Notes under the pieces: model-generated
The model's database searches: none
What the model saw: only the letters and a program-made list of their open reading frames with translations
Told to the model about the DNA's origin: nothing
Shown: in pieces, positions 1-9,308 of the stretch
Numbering within the stretch: position 1 is the first letter of the stretch
How the letters are laid out: every line of letters starts with the position of its first letter
Made by a program: the position numbers and the translations under genes
From: Berkiella sp050247135
GTDB lineage: Bacteria > Pseudomonadota > Gammaproteobacteria > Berkiellales > Berkiellaceae
DNA length: 64,000 bases
NCBI GenBank assembly: GCA_050247135.1
Contig: JBFWUT010000002.1
Coordinates: forward strand, 1-64,000
Reading direction: 5' to 3'

Positions 1-2093
1 ATTTTAGCTTTAGGGAACGCTTGAGTGTCTGGCGATAAACCGAGAGCCAGTAGATTGTTAACCATAGCTGCCACATGTGAATGCTTCATGGGTAAGTCAT
101 ATTGTAACGAAGGATTATCCGGCTTTAAGTTAGCAATATGTTCTTTTAAGTTCTTTTTTGCTTGACTGTTTAGATTGAGGATAAAGCCATCTTTACTAGC
201 TCGTTTGACTCGTTCTAATACCTGCGCCCCTGTTATGCTATGAGACTCAAAAGGCACATTAACGGCTACCTGGGTATCGGAATTATTTATCTCCATCTGC
301 TTTTTCACAAAAGATTCCACTTTTTTCTTGGCATCTTGCGTAAAGACCGGCGTTAATCCCGCATTTAAAGCAGCTTCATATTGCTTGATTGCTAATAACG
401 GCACTTCTGTTGCAATCGTCACCTCGCCACTGAGTAAGGGTAGTGGCGATTTGTCATCGGTTTTTAAATGCGGAACAAATAAACCCTGACTGATAACCTC
501 TTGAACCTTTTCTTTAATGTCCTCAGGGAGATTACCTTTACATTGAATATCTATCTCGCGAAGCACAATTCCTGTGGTACGACTTTGACCTTCATTCACA
601 ATTTTCTTGTGCAACGCTCTTTTTTCTTCACTGGCTTGCGCATACGTTGGTAAGCCTTCATTGACACTGATTTCGTTTAAGCGTCTAATTTTATCAACAT
701 CGGTGGAAATGATGGTCGATTGCGATTCTTGATATTTAAGTGCCTCAGACAGCCTATGCATCATCATCAGCTTAGCATCTTCACTGACAGCTCCACTTTT
801 TAATTCTCTTATCCGAACTTCGCCTTTTTCGACAACAATATGTAAGACGTTAATCCCGGCTTGATCTTTAACAAGAAATCCCGTTCTAATGCCCAATTCT
901 TTTTGGGTTTCCACTACTTGGAACCCCTGTGGCAGCACCTGCATAATGTCAGGATCAAGATTTCTTAATCGAGATTTGACAGCTTTTCGCTCACCCTTAG
1001 AGATATCCAGGCTAATTTGTATATTACCCGATGTTTCCACAGCCGGCTTAGGCTCAGTGGATACTGCTCTTTCGACAAACGTCGGCCAATCAATTGCAGG
1101 GCTCCCAGCACTCAATTTCATAGCATTATTATCCAGCTCCATGTAAGCGCTATGGACTTTCGGCAATTTGGTATGGTCTTTGACCATCTTTTTAAGATCA
1201 TCACTTATCGCATCAATTTCTCTCTGTAAACCCTTTATCTCCTTCTTCAACTTTTGAATGCTATCTTGGGATGCATTTACGTTTGATTCCAAATTCTCAA
1301 GATTTGTTTCTTTAACGCTTAGCTCATCTTCCTTTACTTCTTTTTTCTTTAAATTAGCGACATAATCCTTCATAACTGGTAACGCAATATTTCCTTGATA
1401 AATCCGTCTTCTTAATTCCTTTAAAGGCCTTGCATTTATTTGTGCGTTCGCTCCTTTTAGCCTAGTTTTTATCTGTTCATCCATTTGTATAATTTCATTA
1501 ATGTATTGCACGGGAGTATTCGTTTCACGTTGCAGTTTTTCTAGCGGTTCAATCGCTTCTCTCAGTAAAATCGGATACCTAGGTCCTCGCTGTACGGGCT
1601 GAATGAACGCACTTGCAACATTGACCTGTTTATTAAATTCCAAAGCAACTACTGATTTAAACTTGCTTCGTATAAAAGGAAAAAATTCAACGGCATGAAC
1701 TTCCATGTACTTGGCGTGTAAGCGCATCGATGAGGCCATTAGCGGCTCTATGCTCTTTAGCTGCGCTTGGATTTGTGCCGCATCTTGCGGCGAAGCATTC
1801 ATGAGTTCATCCAATGTTAAAAACGCTTCTAATAATTTTGTTTCTGTTTTTTGTAGTTGCTCAATGATGTTTATTAGCTTAAAAATCACTTTTTTCTCAC
1901 TAGCTTTTAATGCTTTGAAGCTAGAATCCTGTACAAGTGCTTGTTTTTGGTCAATCACGAGCTGCAAGGTTGCAAGGTATGTGTCTTCTGACGTATAAAC
2001 TTCATGGAAAACGCGCCCTGCTTTTACTAAATGTGGATTTCTCGGATCCTGTGGTATAGCACCTACGACTGGGTTATCGACCGGGTCTACCAT
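1..2093 (-). CDS. RhoGEF (Dbl-homology) domain protein, 3' end beyond window
   Basis: The reverse strand reads open from an ATG at 2093 to the window edge (697 codons, no stop), so the C-terminus is missing. The start has a strong Shine-Dalgarno, AAGGGGG, five bases upstream. Residues about 27-215 look like a Dbl-homology domain. Conserved region 1 is HEVYTSEDTYLATL with the conserved Glu31, and conserved region 3 is FIQPVQRGPRYPILLREA at residues 163-180. Charged coiled coil follows at about 225-300; the rest is not recognised. DH domains catalyse GDP/GTP exchange on Rho-family GTPases, which bacteria lack, so a host GTPase is the inferred target. I see no PH domain in the visible part. The domain call is firm by motif; the effector role is inference. 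Confidence 0.8.
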   Translation of the reverse strand, partial: MVDPVDNPVVGAIPQDPRNPHLVKAGRVFHEVYTSEDTYLATLQLVIDQKQALVQDSSFKALKASEKKVIFKLINIIEQLQKTETKLLEAFLTLDELMNASPQDAAQIQAQLKSIEPLMASSMRLHAKYMEVHAVEFFPFIRSKFKSVVALEFNKQVNVASAFIQPVQRGPRYPILLREAIEPLEKLQRETNTPVQYINEIIQMDEQIKTRLKGANAQINARPLKELRRRIYQGNIALPVMKDYVANLKKKEVKEDELSVKETNLENLESNVNASQDSIQKLKKEIKGLQREIDAISDDLKKMVKDHTKLPKVHSAYMELDNNAMKLSAGSPAIDWPTFVERAVSTEPKPAVETSGNIQISLDISKGERKAVKSRLRNLDPDIMQVLPQGFQVVETQKELGIRTGFLVKDQAGINVLHIVVEKGEVRIRELKSGAVSEDAKLMMMHRLSEALKYQESQSTIISTDVDKIRRLNEISVNEGLPTYAQASEEKRALHKKIVNEGQSRTTGIVLREIDIQCKGNLPEDIKEKVQEVISQGLFVPHLKTDDKSPLPLLSGEVTIATEVPLLAIKQYEAALNAGLTPVFTQDAKKKVESFVKKQMEINNSDTQVAVNVPFESHSITGAQVLERVKRASKDGFILNLNSQAKKNLKEHIANLKPDNPSLQYDLPMKHSHVAAMVNNLLALGLSPDTQAFPKAK

Positions 2094-2252
2094 GATGCCC
2101 CCTTGAGCTGTCAATTGTTGGTAAATTGATGACTTTTGCTTTTAGAGGGGAGTCTTTATAAAAAAGTTCAATTCCAGTTGCTGTATGACCTCAGTTATTA
2201 ACTATAAAAATAACTTAAAAATGAATCTCTTAGGCACGAACCAGGAGATCGT

Positions 2253-2281
2253 TTGCTCTACACCCTAGAATTTGATATAAA
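2253..2281 (+). promoter_or_regulatory. Sigma-70-type promoter for rpmB-rpmG
   Basis: TTGCTC (2253-2258) and TATAAA (2276-2281) are separated by exactly 17 bases. They lie 36 bases upstream of the rpmB start, which has its own Shine-Dalgarno (AAGGGG) near 2300. This is a sequence match only. Confidence 0.5.
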
Positions 2282-2317
2282 GTCTGGCTCTATAGGACCT
2301 TAAGGGGTAAGAAGACC

Positions 2318-2554
2318 ATGGCAAAAGTGTGTATGGTCACGGGAAGAGGCACGGCTCGTGGCAATCATGTTGCGCACTGTAACAAAAAAGTGAAGCGAAC
2401 ATTCCAAACCAACGTGCATACAAAAAGATTTTGGTTAGCTGATGAAAATCGTTGGATCAGCTTAAAAGTATCCACCCGTGGTATGCGAACCATTGATAAG
2501 CGTGGCATTGAAGTCGTTCTGGCTGAATTACGTAGCCGCGGCGAACAAGTTTAA
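2318..2554 (+). CDS. rpmB: 50S ribosomal protein L28
   Basis: A 78-residue protein beginning MAKVCMVTGRGTARGNHVAH, the typical N-terminus of bacterial L28, with the conserved tail that includes TRGMRTIDKRGIE. Length is normal for the family. L28 is a structural protein of the large ribosomal subunit. The start is preceded by AAGGGGTAAG. rpmG follows after 14 bases, giving the standard rpmB-rpmG operon, which ends in a strong intrinsic terminator. Confidence 0.97.
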   Translation: MAKVCMVTGRGTARGNHVAHCNKKVKRTFQTNVHTKRFWLADENRWISLKVSTRGMRTIDKRGIEVVLAELRSRGEQV

Positions 2555-2568
2555 GAGGAAGAGCAATC

Positions 2569-2748
2569 ATGGCAGCTGATAATACAATTAAAGTTATTAT
2601 GCGCTCTAGTGCATCCCATTTCTTCTATACGACGACAAAAAACAAGCGTACTAAGAAAGAAAAACTGGTGATGAAGCGTTTTGATCCTGTCGTGCGCAAG
2701 CATGTGGAATTTAACGTAGAGAAGATGCGCTATCGTTTTAGCGAATAA
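2569..2748 (+). CDS. rpmG: 50S ribosomal protein L33 (zinc-free form)
   Basis: A 59-residue protein with the L33 signatures HFFYTTTKNKRTKKEKL and KRFDPVVRKHVEF. It contains no cysteine, so it is the C-minus form that does not bind zinc. It lies 14 bases after rpmB, with Shine-Dalgarno AGAGGAAGAG before the ATG at 2569. The last codons run into the A-tract of the terminator. By contrast, L31 in this window (33483-33728) keeps its zinc cysteines. Confidence 0.96.
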   Translation: MAADNTIKVIMRSSASHFFYTTTKNKRTKKEKLVMKRFDPVVRKHVEFNVEKMRYRFSE

Positions 2749-2778
2749 AAAAAACCCACTTTAAGTGGGTTTTTTTTT
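2747..2778 (+). terminator. Intrinsic terminator of rpmB-rpmG
   Basis: AAACCCACTT pairs with AAGTGGGTTT and is followed by a run of eight to nine Ts. The preceding A-run also makes it usable by the convergent desaturase gene, whose stop is at 2804. Confidence 0.9.
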
Positions 2779-2803
2779 GACTTGTGGGGAACAATATCCC
2801 CTA

Positions 2804-3973
2804 CTAAGCGGTTTTGAGGGTCAAGCTTTTCAGATATTCTGAAAATTCTCTTAATGCGCTTACACCGGTTGCTTCAGCCTCCGCGCACCACTTTTGTAAA
2901 GCTTCAACCATTTCTTTTTCTTTCAAGGTAGTTTGTGCCCAAAGGTCATGAAGGCGTTCTTTAAATTGATAGACCACCTGCATCATTTTGTGGTTTTGCA
3001 AAAACTGCTCTAAGCGAACTTTAGCGGCCTCATCTAATAAAGAAGATTCGCGCACTAATAGCTTTTTAGCACGGCTTAAAATGCTTGCTTCATTAGGCAT
3101 TTTCTTCGCTTCTTGCGCAAACACGGGCGCAATCACTTCACGAGAATAGCGCGCCATAATTTGGAAACGATTTAACAATAACGCTTTTAAGGTTTCTAAA
3201 TCGACTTGTGCTTTGCCCGGTTCGAACTGCGGTTCTGGAGCTACTCGCTTCACTTTGGCTAACCCTAGCATTTCAAACAAGCGAATATAGAACCAGCCGG
3301 AATCAATTTCCCACCATTTCACCGATAACTTGGCTGAAGTAGGAAAGGTGTGATGATTGTTATGCAACTCTTCGCCGCCGATAAAAATACCCCACGGACT
3401 CACATTGCGCGCTTCATCAGGGCATTCGAAATTACGATATCCCCAGAAATGTCCCACACCATTCACAACGCCCGCTGCCCAAAAAGGGATCCAAGCCATT
3501 TGTAAGGCCCAGATAGCAAGTCCCGGTACGCCAAACAACACTAAGTCGATAATCAGCATCGCTGTGATGCCCTTCTTAGAATTACGTTGATAGAATCTTT
3601 CCATGGCATCGTCGGGAGTGCCCTGACCATAGCGCTCCATGGTCTCCATGTTGCGCGATTCACGGCGATACAGCTCTGTGCCGTGCCACATGACCAAGGG
3701 TAAGCCTAATACTTGCGGACTATGGGGATCGTCAGCCGTTTCGCATTTAGCATGGTGCTTACGATGAATGGCAGCCCATTCTTTAGTGATCATCCCTGTG
3801 GTGAGCCACAGCCAAAATCGAAAAAAGTGGGCAAGAGCCGGATGCATATCTAATGCACGGTGGGCTTGGTGTCGATGTAAAAAAATGGTGACGCCTAAAA
3901 TCGTGACATGCGTCAGTGCGAGCAAAACGAGGGGGTAACCCCACCAAGGTAAATTGCACAAACCGTAAAACAT
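2804..3973 (-). CDS. Membrane fatty-acid (acyl-CoA delta-9 type) desaturase
   Basis: A 389-residue di-iron membrane desaturase. The three histidine boxes are visible: HRHQAHR near residue 34, HRKHH near residue 71 and HNNHH near residue 204, between hydrophobic segments. The family inserts a double bond into saturated acyl chains at the membrane and so tunes lipid fluidity. I chose the ATG at 3973, which has GGGGTG seven bases upstream; a TTG at 3997 would add eight residues. The C-terminal ~130 residues are helical, charged and lack histidine boxes. The long cytosolic tail is typical of the gammaproteobacterial DesA-like branch. The gene is monocistronic and shares a terminator region with rpmG. 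Confidence 0.88.
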   Translation of the reverse strand: MFYGLCNLPWWGYPLVLLALTHVTILGVTIFLHRHQAHRALDMHPALAHFFRFWLWLTTGMITKEWAAIHRKHHAKCETADDPHSPQVLGLPLVMWHGTELYRRESRNMETMERYGQGTPDDAMERFYQRNSKKGITAMLIIDLVLFGVPGLAIWALQMAWIPFWAAGVVNGVGHFWGYRNFECPDEARNVSPWGIFIGGEELHNNHHTFPTSAKLSVKWWEIDSGWFYIRLFEMLGLAKVKRVAPEPQFEPGKAQVDLETLKALLLNRFQIMARYSREVIAPVFAQEAKKMPNEASILSRAKKLLVRESSLLDEAAKVRLEQFLQNHKMMQVVYQFKERLHDLWAQTTLKEKEMVEALQKWCAEAEATGVSALREFSEYLKSLTLKTA

Positions 3974-4077
3974 AAACGCACCCCTGAATTTAATCAACTA
4001 ACAAACAAAATATGGGCTTCTCTCTATAATGCGCTCAAGTATACTAAAATTTATCTTGGCTTGCTTGGTTCAAAGCG

Positions 4078-4749
4078 ATGAAAGGACTTCAACTAAATAA
4101 CTTATCTTGCCACTATCGAGGGCATGTCCTCTTTAAAGAACTCAGTGCCCACTTCGCGCCAGGGCTCATAGCACTCTCTGGGGTGAACGGCTCTGGTAAA
4201 TCGACCTTGTTACGAGTGTTAGCAGGTATTAACCAACCCCAACAAGGCGATGTGCTCTTCGATGGTCTGTCTCTTTATCAAAGCCATCCCAAAGCAAAAA
4301 TTGGCTACTTACCTTATTTGCCTTCTCTTTATCCTCATTTGACCGTAGAAGAAAATATTGTATGGCTAAAACGCTTGCAACAATGCCAAGCCCCTTACAC
4401 ACAAGCAATGACATTTATGAGGGAATACGAAATCTCACATTTTAAAAACAAACTTTTTGCCAAGCTTTCCGATGGACAAAAAAAATGGATCCATTTATTG
4501 GTCAGTATGATGCATTCACCAAAACTTTTGATCCTCGATGAGCCCTGTAGCTCACTCGATCCTAAACAACGACAAAACTTATGGGCTTTGCTTAAAAGTT
4601 GGCAAATGCCAGATAGAGTCATCCTGTTTTCAACTCACCATGTCAGCGAAATAGCCAGCGTGGCTAATGAAATTGTCTTCTTACAAGAGGGACAACTCTA
4701 TTTTGATAAAAGCACAGTGGTTTTGCCAAAAGAGGTGCCCTGTTTATGA
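4078..4749 (+). CDS. ABC transporter ATP-binding protein (GldA/CcmA-like)
   Basis: A 223-residue single nucleotide-binding domain. Walker A is GVNGSGKST near residue 36, the signature is LSDGQ (Asp in place of the usual second Gly of LSGGQ), and Walker B is LLILDEPCSSLDP near residue 145, followed by the H-loop STHH. It overlaps the permease gene by four bases (ATGA), and a GldG-like auxiliary gene follows. Together they form an ATPase-permease-auxiliary unit like GldA-GldF-GldG or NosFY systems. The substrate cannot be told from sequence. The LSDGQ change is conservative and should not abolish activity. Confidence 0.88.
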   Translation: MKGLQLNNLSCHYRGHVLFKELSAHFAPGLIALSGVNGSGKSTLLRVLAGINQPQQGDVLFDGLSLYQSHPKAKIGYLPYLPSLYPHLTVEENIVWLKRLQQCQAPYTQAMTFMREYEISHFKNKLFAKLSDGQKKWIHLLVSMMHSPKLLILDEPCSSLDPKQRQNLWALLKSWQMPDRVILFSTHHVSEIASVANEIVFLQEGQLYFDKSTVVLPKEVPCL

Positions 4750-5501
4750 CGATCTTGATTGCTCGTTTAGAATCGGCAAAATTATTTCGCCACCCACTCA
4801 CCCAAGCCTTGATCGCTCTCACCATCGGCTTGTTTTGGCTTTTTTATTATCGGCTGTTAGTGGACTATTTATCCCTAATGCAAAACGCCTTAGTAGAAGG
4901 CTCTCGTCATGCCAGCCTCAGCTTGGAAGTGATTAAGCCCTCGTTTAGCTGGAGTATCGTGATATTCTCTTTTATCTTGCCTATATTTACGACGTTTGCT
5001 TTTAGCGTCGAAACACAACAAAAAACTTTTTATTTATGGGCTATAGAGCGCGTTAGTCCTTGGCAGCTGGTGTTCGGAAAATTTCTCTGCCTTGTGGGTG
5101 TGACACTACTGGTATTGCTTGGGCTATTGCTAATGATATGCCTGTTACAGCTCGATGTTATGCTGGATTGGGGAATGATCTTAGGCGGATCTATTGCTTT
5201 CATGGGTACAAGTTGCGCTCTCATTAGCTTTGGGCTGTTTATTTCGGCCTTGTGTCCTTTACCGCTTCTGGCCATCGGGATCACTGTCATTGGCAATTGC
5301 CTATGGTTGCTGATAGATTGGCTTAGTCCTTTTCACTCACTTTGGCTTTCCACCGCCGATCTGTCTTTACTCGGACATAGTTTTCATTTGGTTCATGGAC
5401 ACTTTCAAAGCCAAGATATTGCTTTTTACTTCTTGTTTACAGCCTTTTGGCTACTACTTAGCTCCCGTGTGATTACTTACAAAATGAAAAAGGTGCATTG
5501 A
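4746..5501 (+). CDS. ABC-2-type permease (GldF-like)
   Basis: A 251-residue protein with about six hydrophobic segments, beginning MTILIARLESAKLFRHPLTQ, typical of the cytoplasmic lead-in of ABC-2 permeases. It overlaps the ATPase gene by four bases and touches the next gene through TGATG, so the three are translationally coupled. It should form the membrane channel energised by the upstream ATPase. Substrate unknown. Confidence 0.8.
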   Translation: MTILIARLESAKLFRHPLTQALIALTIGLFWLFYYRLLVDYLSLMQNALVEGSRHASLSLEVIKPSFSWSIVIFSFILPIFTTFAFSVETQQKTFYLWAIERVSPWQLVFGKFLCLVGVTLLVLLGLLLMICLLQLDVMLDWGMILGGSIAFMGTSCALISFGLFISALCPLPLLAIGITVIGNCLWLLIDWLSPFHSLWLSTADLSLLGHSFHLVHGHFQSQDIAFYFLFTAFWLLLSSRVITYKMKKVH

Positions 5502-6829
5502 TGAAAACCACCACTCACTTTGCTAAAGAAATCCTAAGAGCACTTATGATCTTGATCATATGTCTTGCACTCATTTTCCTGGCAAAAAAATATAGCTTCG
5601 GTTCACATTTTTCATCAACGCAACGGCTATCGATGACCTCAGAGTCGTTGCTAAAAAAAATCGAGCCCGATGTTACGCTTACGTTATTTAGCACCAACAT
5701 AGAAGACTATCATCAAGCAGCATTTCTCATTTCTCAATATCAAGCAATTAAGCCCAACATGACTCTCTATTGGCAACAACAGCCATATGCTCATAGCAGT
5801 GACTACCATGGACCTGCCCTTGAAATAACTATTGAGAAGCAAAAAGATATCATCGATCTACTGCGAAACACTTTGAATGAATCAACCTTAACTCAATGCA
5901 TGTTTAAATTGCGCAATAATGCCGAGCAATGGGTGGTCTTTTTACAAGGGCACAATGAACCCTCACCATTTGGCACTAAAGTTACTGACTATGATCTCTT
6001 ACGAATAGCATTGCAAAATCAAGGGTTAAAAATCCAAACCCTTTCGCTGACCAATATGCCAGTCATTGCTGATAATACGCGCTTACTGATCATTGCTTCC
6101 CCTAAGACCAACTTACTCCCCAAAGAAGAACAACTAATCGCACAATACCTTTTCCAAGGGGGTAGTTTATTATGGTTAGTTGATAATGAAAGCCATCCTC
6201 AGCCCTTTTTATCGGAGATGTTTCATGTTAAACCGCTCCCTGGCACCATTGTTGATTTACATGGTCACCAATTAGGAACTCCCCACCCTGCAATTACCAT
6301 TATCGACACATACCCAAGTCTGCCTTTTAGTGCGCCTAAAACACTTACTGCTTTTCCTTTTGCGGTAGCGCTGCACCTTGAAGCAAATCATGATTGGCAA
6401 ACCGAACCTCTCTTGCTGACACATGATAAAAGCTGGACTGAGTCAGGCCCTCTTAGCGGTGCCATCGCTTTTGAGCCAGAAAATAATGAAGTGCCAGGAC
6501 CTTTAATGTTAGGACTGAGTTTAACCAAAAAATCAAATCTGCCATCACAAGCTAACCAACGGATCGCTATCATTGGTAACAGTCGCTTTCTAAGTAATGG
6601 CATGATTGAAAACTACGGCAATCTTGCTTTTGGCTTAAATTTAATTCATTGGCTAGGGCATGATGATCAATTGCTGTCCCTAGAGCAACCCACCAATCAA
6701 GACGAACTATTGAACATACATCTATTTACTGCTCTCTTTATTCAATATGGTTTTCCATCCATGATTTTATTATTCGCTTGTTTGGGCGCATTCGCCTACC
6801 GCAAGCGAATAAGACTGTCGCAAAACTGA
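5501..6829 (+). CDS. GldG-like ABC transporter auxiliary protein
   Basis: A 442-residue protein with one N-terminal membrane segment (about residues 14-30), a large extracytoplasmic region and a C-terminal membrane segment followed by a basic RKRIR tail. It contains GHNEPSPFG and the glutamine-amidotransferase-like stretch LFQGGSLLWLVDNES, both typical of the GldG auxiliary family of ABC systems. I start it at the ATG at 5501 (AAGGTG seven bases upstream) rather than the TTG one codon earlier. It is coupled to the upstream permease. The family was named from Flavobacterium gliding genes but is widespread in non-gliding bacteria, so gliding is not implied. Confidence 0.8.
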   Translation: MKTTTHFAKEILRALMILIICLALIFLAKKYSFGSHFSSTQRLSMTSESLLKKIEPDVTLTLFSTNIEDYHQAAFLISQYQAIKPNMTLYWQQQPYAHSSDYHGPALEITIEKQKDIIDLLRNTLNESTLTQCMFKLRNNAEQWVVFLQGHNEPSPFGTKVTDYDLLRIALQNQGLKIQTLSLTNMPVIADNTRLLIIASPKTNLLPKEEQLIAQYLFQGGSLLWLVDNESHPQPFLSEMFHVKPLPGTIVDLHGHQLGTPHPAITIIDTYPSLPFSAPKTLTAFPFAVALHLEANHDWQTEPLLLTHDKSWTESGPLSGAIAFEPENNEVPGPLMLGLSLTKKSNLPSQANQRIAIIGNSRFLSNGMIENYGNLAFGLNLIHWLGHDDQLLSLEQPTNQDELLNIHLFTALFIQYGFPSMILLFACLGAFAYRKRIRLSQN

Positions 6830-6921
6830 ATATAAACTCAGGATCTGCATATAAAGACTTCAGAAAATAAGGTGACTGTCGACACATAAAGAAGAGAAAT
6901 CTCTTTATAAGGCAGAGTGTT

Positions 6922-7992
6922 ATGGAAAATAAACCTACACTATCTAAACCCGTCATGATGATCATTCTACTTGTGATCTTCGCCATTGCGATTGGTGGCT
7001 ATGTTTTATTCTTTCAATCACAAAAACGGATCAATCAAAAAGATCAGGAATATGAGCAGTTGAAAGCCAAGGCATCACAAACAGAGACTAGCTTTAGCGA
7101 TTTGCAAAAGAAAAATGATAGTGCCGCTGAACAAATAAAACAACTTACCAAAGAAAATGAAGCATTAACGCAAAAAAATCAGGAAGCGAAAGCCAAACAA
7201 GATGACTTGCAAGCAAAATATGATACGCTGCTGGTTGAGCATGAAAAAGTAACTAAAGAACTGAAAGAAAAGGTGAGCGCTCCTGCTCCAACACCAACAA
7301 CACCACCACCCTCAACACCCGCACCAGGTAAGTCTTCGTCACTGCCAGGTAACTCGGTAAAGACGGGGACCACTGAAGCACCATCAGCGACTACCACAAC
7401 ACCAACCCAACCAACAGAAGTACCACCAGCGGATGTACCCTCAGCAACGATAACACCGCCTTCACCACCGGCTGATGTACCCTCAGCAACGATAACACCG
7501 CCTTCACCACCGGCTGACGTGCCTTCAGCAACTATTACACCACCTACACCCGTGGATACGCCGCCGCCGCCCGATCCACAAAAGAGTTCAAATCTCACCC
7601 AACCCAGCGCTAAAAGCGCTGGTGTTGCATTAGGGGGGGAAGAATTTAATTGCCCTGCATCAAATGCGGTCACCCAGAACCTGGCGACCGGAAAGTGGAC
7701 CGAAGGTGCTCTGACTTGGTGGGTGGATTACACAAGACGCCCAATAGGCGAAAATGAATCGGTGCAAAAGCTCTTTAAAGTTCTTTTCGATGGACAAACC
7801 ATTGCTTGCTACTATGAAATCGGCAACGATAGTGAGGAACAAGCCTTTATAGTCGTCAAGGCTTCCAGCCAACATAACAAGCTAGTTCTGAAAGAAAATG
7901 ACGGTTGGACACCTTGCCCCACTAAAGAATGCGAAGCCACTTGTGCCAATGACAACTTAAATCAATGCCATTTTAAAATCGAAAAGCTTTAA
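6922..7992 (+). CDS. Membrane-anchored coiled-coil, proline-rich protein with Cys-containing C-terminal domain
   Basis: A 356-residue protein. One membrane segment (about residues 12-31) is followed by a coiled coil (about 35-120, rich in K, E, Q) and a Pro/Thr/Ala-rich linker with three near-identical 14-residue repeats (PPADVPSATITPPS). A compact C-terminal domain of about 115 residues follows, starting NCPASNAV and containing several cysteines (CYYE, CPTKEC, CANDN). It probably sits in the inner membrane with the C-terminal domain in the periplasm, where the cysteines could form disulphides. The domain resembles small DUF3757-like domains seen in Legionella, but I cannot confirm that. It lies 92 bases after the ABC operon, so it may belong to the same unit. 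Confidence 0.7.
   Translation: MENKPTLSKPVMMIILLVIFAIAIGGYVLFFQSQKRINQKDQEYEQLKAKASQTETSFSDLQKKNDSAAEQIKQLTKENEALTQKNQEAKAKQDDLQAKYDTLLVEHEKVTKELKEKVSAPAPTPTTPPPSTPAPGKSSSLPGNSVKTGTTEAPSATTTTPTQPTEVPPADVPSATITPPSPPADVPSATITPPSPPADVPSATITPPTPVDTPPPPDPQKSSNLTQPSAKSAGVALGGEEFNCPASNAVTQNLATGKWTEGALTWWVDYTRRPIGENESVQKLFKVLFDGQTIACYYEIGNDSEEQAFIVVKASSQHNKLVLKENDGWTPCPTKECEATCANDNLNQCHFKIEKL
7423..7548 (+). repeat. Three tandem 42-bp coding repeats
   Basis: Three in-frame copies (7423-7464, 7465-7506, 7507-7548) encode PPADVPSATITPPS, PPADVPSATITPPS and PPADVPSATITPPT. The first two are nearly identical in DNA; the third has diverged at synonymous positions. They extend a flexible linker. Confidence 0.9.
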
Positions 7993-8056
7993 TCTTTGCT
8001 TTTACGATAGCTGCACGTTAAAATCACCCCATTCTTATCTTCATTCGAATTTCCTC

Positions 8057-9238
8057 ATGATCAAACTAGCCGTTAAATCTGCATTCGTCGAACGTTTAAA
8101 AAAAGGCTTTCCGTGGGTATACACCGAAGCATTGCAATCTAAACCACCCTCCATCAAGCAGGGCGAGCTGGTTCTGTTAACCGAGTCGAACAACCAACCT
8201 TTTGCACAAGCTTATTATAACCCTCATAGTAAATTAGCTTGCCGAATTTTAACCAGAGATTTAGAGGTCAAAATCGATGAAGCGTATTTTATTAAATTGT
8301 TTTCTAATGCGCTTAAACGCCGCGAACGTCACATTAGCGAGCCTTATTATCGCTTAGTACACGCCGAAGGTGACAATTTACCAGGCCTTGTGATCGATCG
8401 CTTTGGAGATACCTTGGTTTGTCAGACAAGTACTGCTGGTATGGAAAAACTCAAAGCGATATGGGTAAAAGCGTTACAAACACTTTTAAATCCGCAAACT
8501 ATTATTTTTCGCGACAACATCAAAAATCGCGAAAGCGAAAACTTAAAATTAGAGATCAACACCATAGGCACTTCTCCTGCTACCGGTGAGCTGTTGTTTG
8601 TTAAAGAAAATGACCTTACTTTTTATGCCGATCCCATTAATGGTCAGAAAACGGGTTGGTTCTATGATCAAAGAGCTAACCGTTTCTGGATCAGGGGTCG
8701 CTCTAAAGGTAAAACAGTTCTTGATCTTTATACCTTTAGCGGTGGATTTGGTATCTCAACGGCCAAAGGCCAAGCCAAACATGTCACCTTTGTTGATAGC
8801 TCAGAGCAAGCACTCTTGCACGCCAAAAATGCCATGGCGCTGAATGAACTTGCAACACCTTGTGAATTTATTCAAGACGATGTATTTGAACTCTTACCGA
8901 AAATGATTGAACAGCAGCAAACGTTTGATATCGTGCTCGCTGATCCGCCCGCTTTTGTGAAGATTGCACATCAGAAAATGGTGGGACTAAAAGGCTATCA
9001 AAAATTAGCTAAACTCGCGACACAAGTGGTGGCGAAAAATGGCATTTTGATGATAGCAACCTGTTCACATCATGCTTCAACCAATGAATTTCAGGATGCC
9101 ATTATTAAGGGTATTGCTAAAGCGGGGCGGGAAGCGCGTCTCATTCGTAAAGCGGGAGCGGATAAAGATCATCCTGTTAATCCGTTTTTGCCGGAGAATC
9201 ATTATTTGAAGTCGTTGGCTTTTAAATTAGATGAATAA
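8057..9238 (+). CDS. rlmI: 23S rRNA m5C1962 methyltransferase
   Basis: A 393-residue protein with the RlmI layout: N-terminal PUA domain (about 1-75), a linking beta domain and a C-terminal Rossmann methyltransferase. Visible motifs are VLDLYTFSGGFGIS (SAM motif I, about residue 222), FDIVLADPPAF (about 292) and ATCSHH with the likely catalytic Cys (about 335). It uses SAM to methylate cytosine 1962 of 23S rRNA. Length matches the family (about 396). The gene stands alone, with a REP-like element 15 bases after its stop. Confidence 0.92.
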   Translation: MIKLAVKSAFVERLKKGFPWVYTEALQSKPPSIKQGELVLLTESNNQPFAQAYYNPHSKLACRILTRDLEVKIDEAYFIKLFSNALKRRERHISEPYYRLVHAEGDNLPGLVIDRFGDTLVCQTSTAGMEKLKAIWVKALQTLLNPQTIIFRDNIKNRESENLKLEINTIGTSPATGELLFVKENDLTFYADPINGQKTGWFYDQRANRFWIRGRSKGKTVLDLYTFSGGFGISTAKGQAKHVTFVDSSEQALLHAKNAMALNELATPCEFIQDDVFELLPKMIEQQQTFDIVLADPPAFVKIAHQKMVGLKGYQKLAKLATQVVAKNGILMIATCSHHASTNEFQDAIIKGIAKAGREARLIRKAGADKDHPVNPFLPENHYLKSLAFKLDE

Positions 9239-9252
9239 TGTCGCATTAGCGA

Positions 9253-9308
9253 CTGATAATCTCCCTTTATAAAAGGGAGCAGCCCGTAGGGCAGAGGGAT
9301 TTTATCAG
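9253..9308. repeat. REP-like palindromic intergenic element
   Basis: An outer imperfect inverted repeat (CTGATAATC...GATTTTATCAG) encloses two small hairpins, CTCCCTTT/AAAGGGAG and GCCC-gta-GGGC. The same order of hairpins (GGGAG hairpin, GCCC/GGGC hairpin, GAGGG tail) occurs in opposite orientation at 42684-42732, so both belong to one dispersed family. It can also act as a transcription stop for rlmI. Confidence 0.7.

Noticed and set aside
7179..7673. A 164-codon reverse ORF rich in Gly and Val
   Set aside because: Antisense of the proline-rich linker repeats at 7423-7548.
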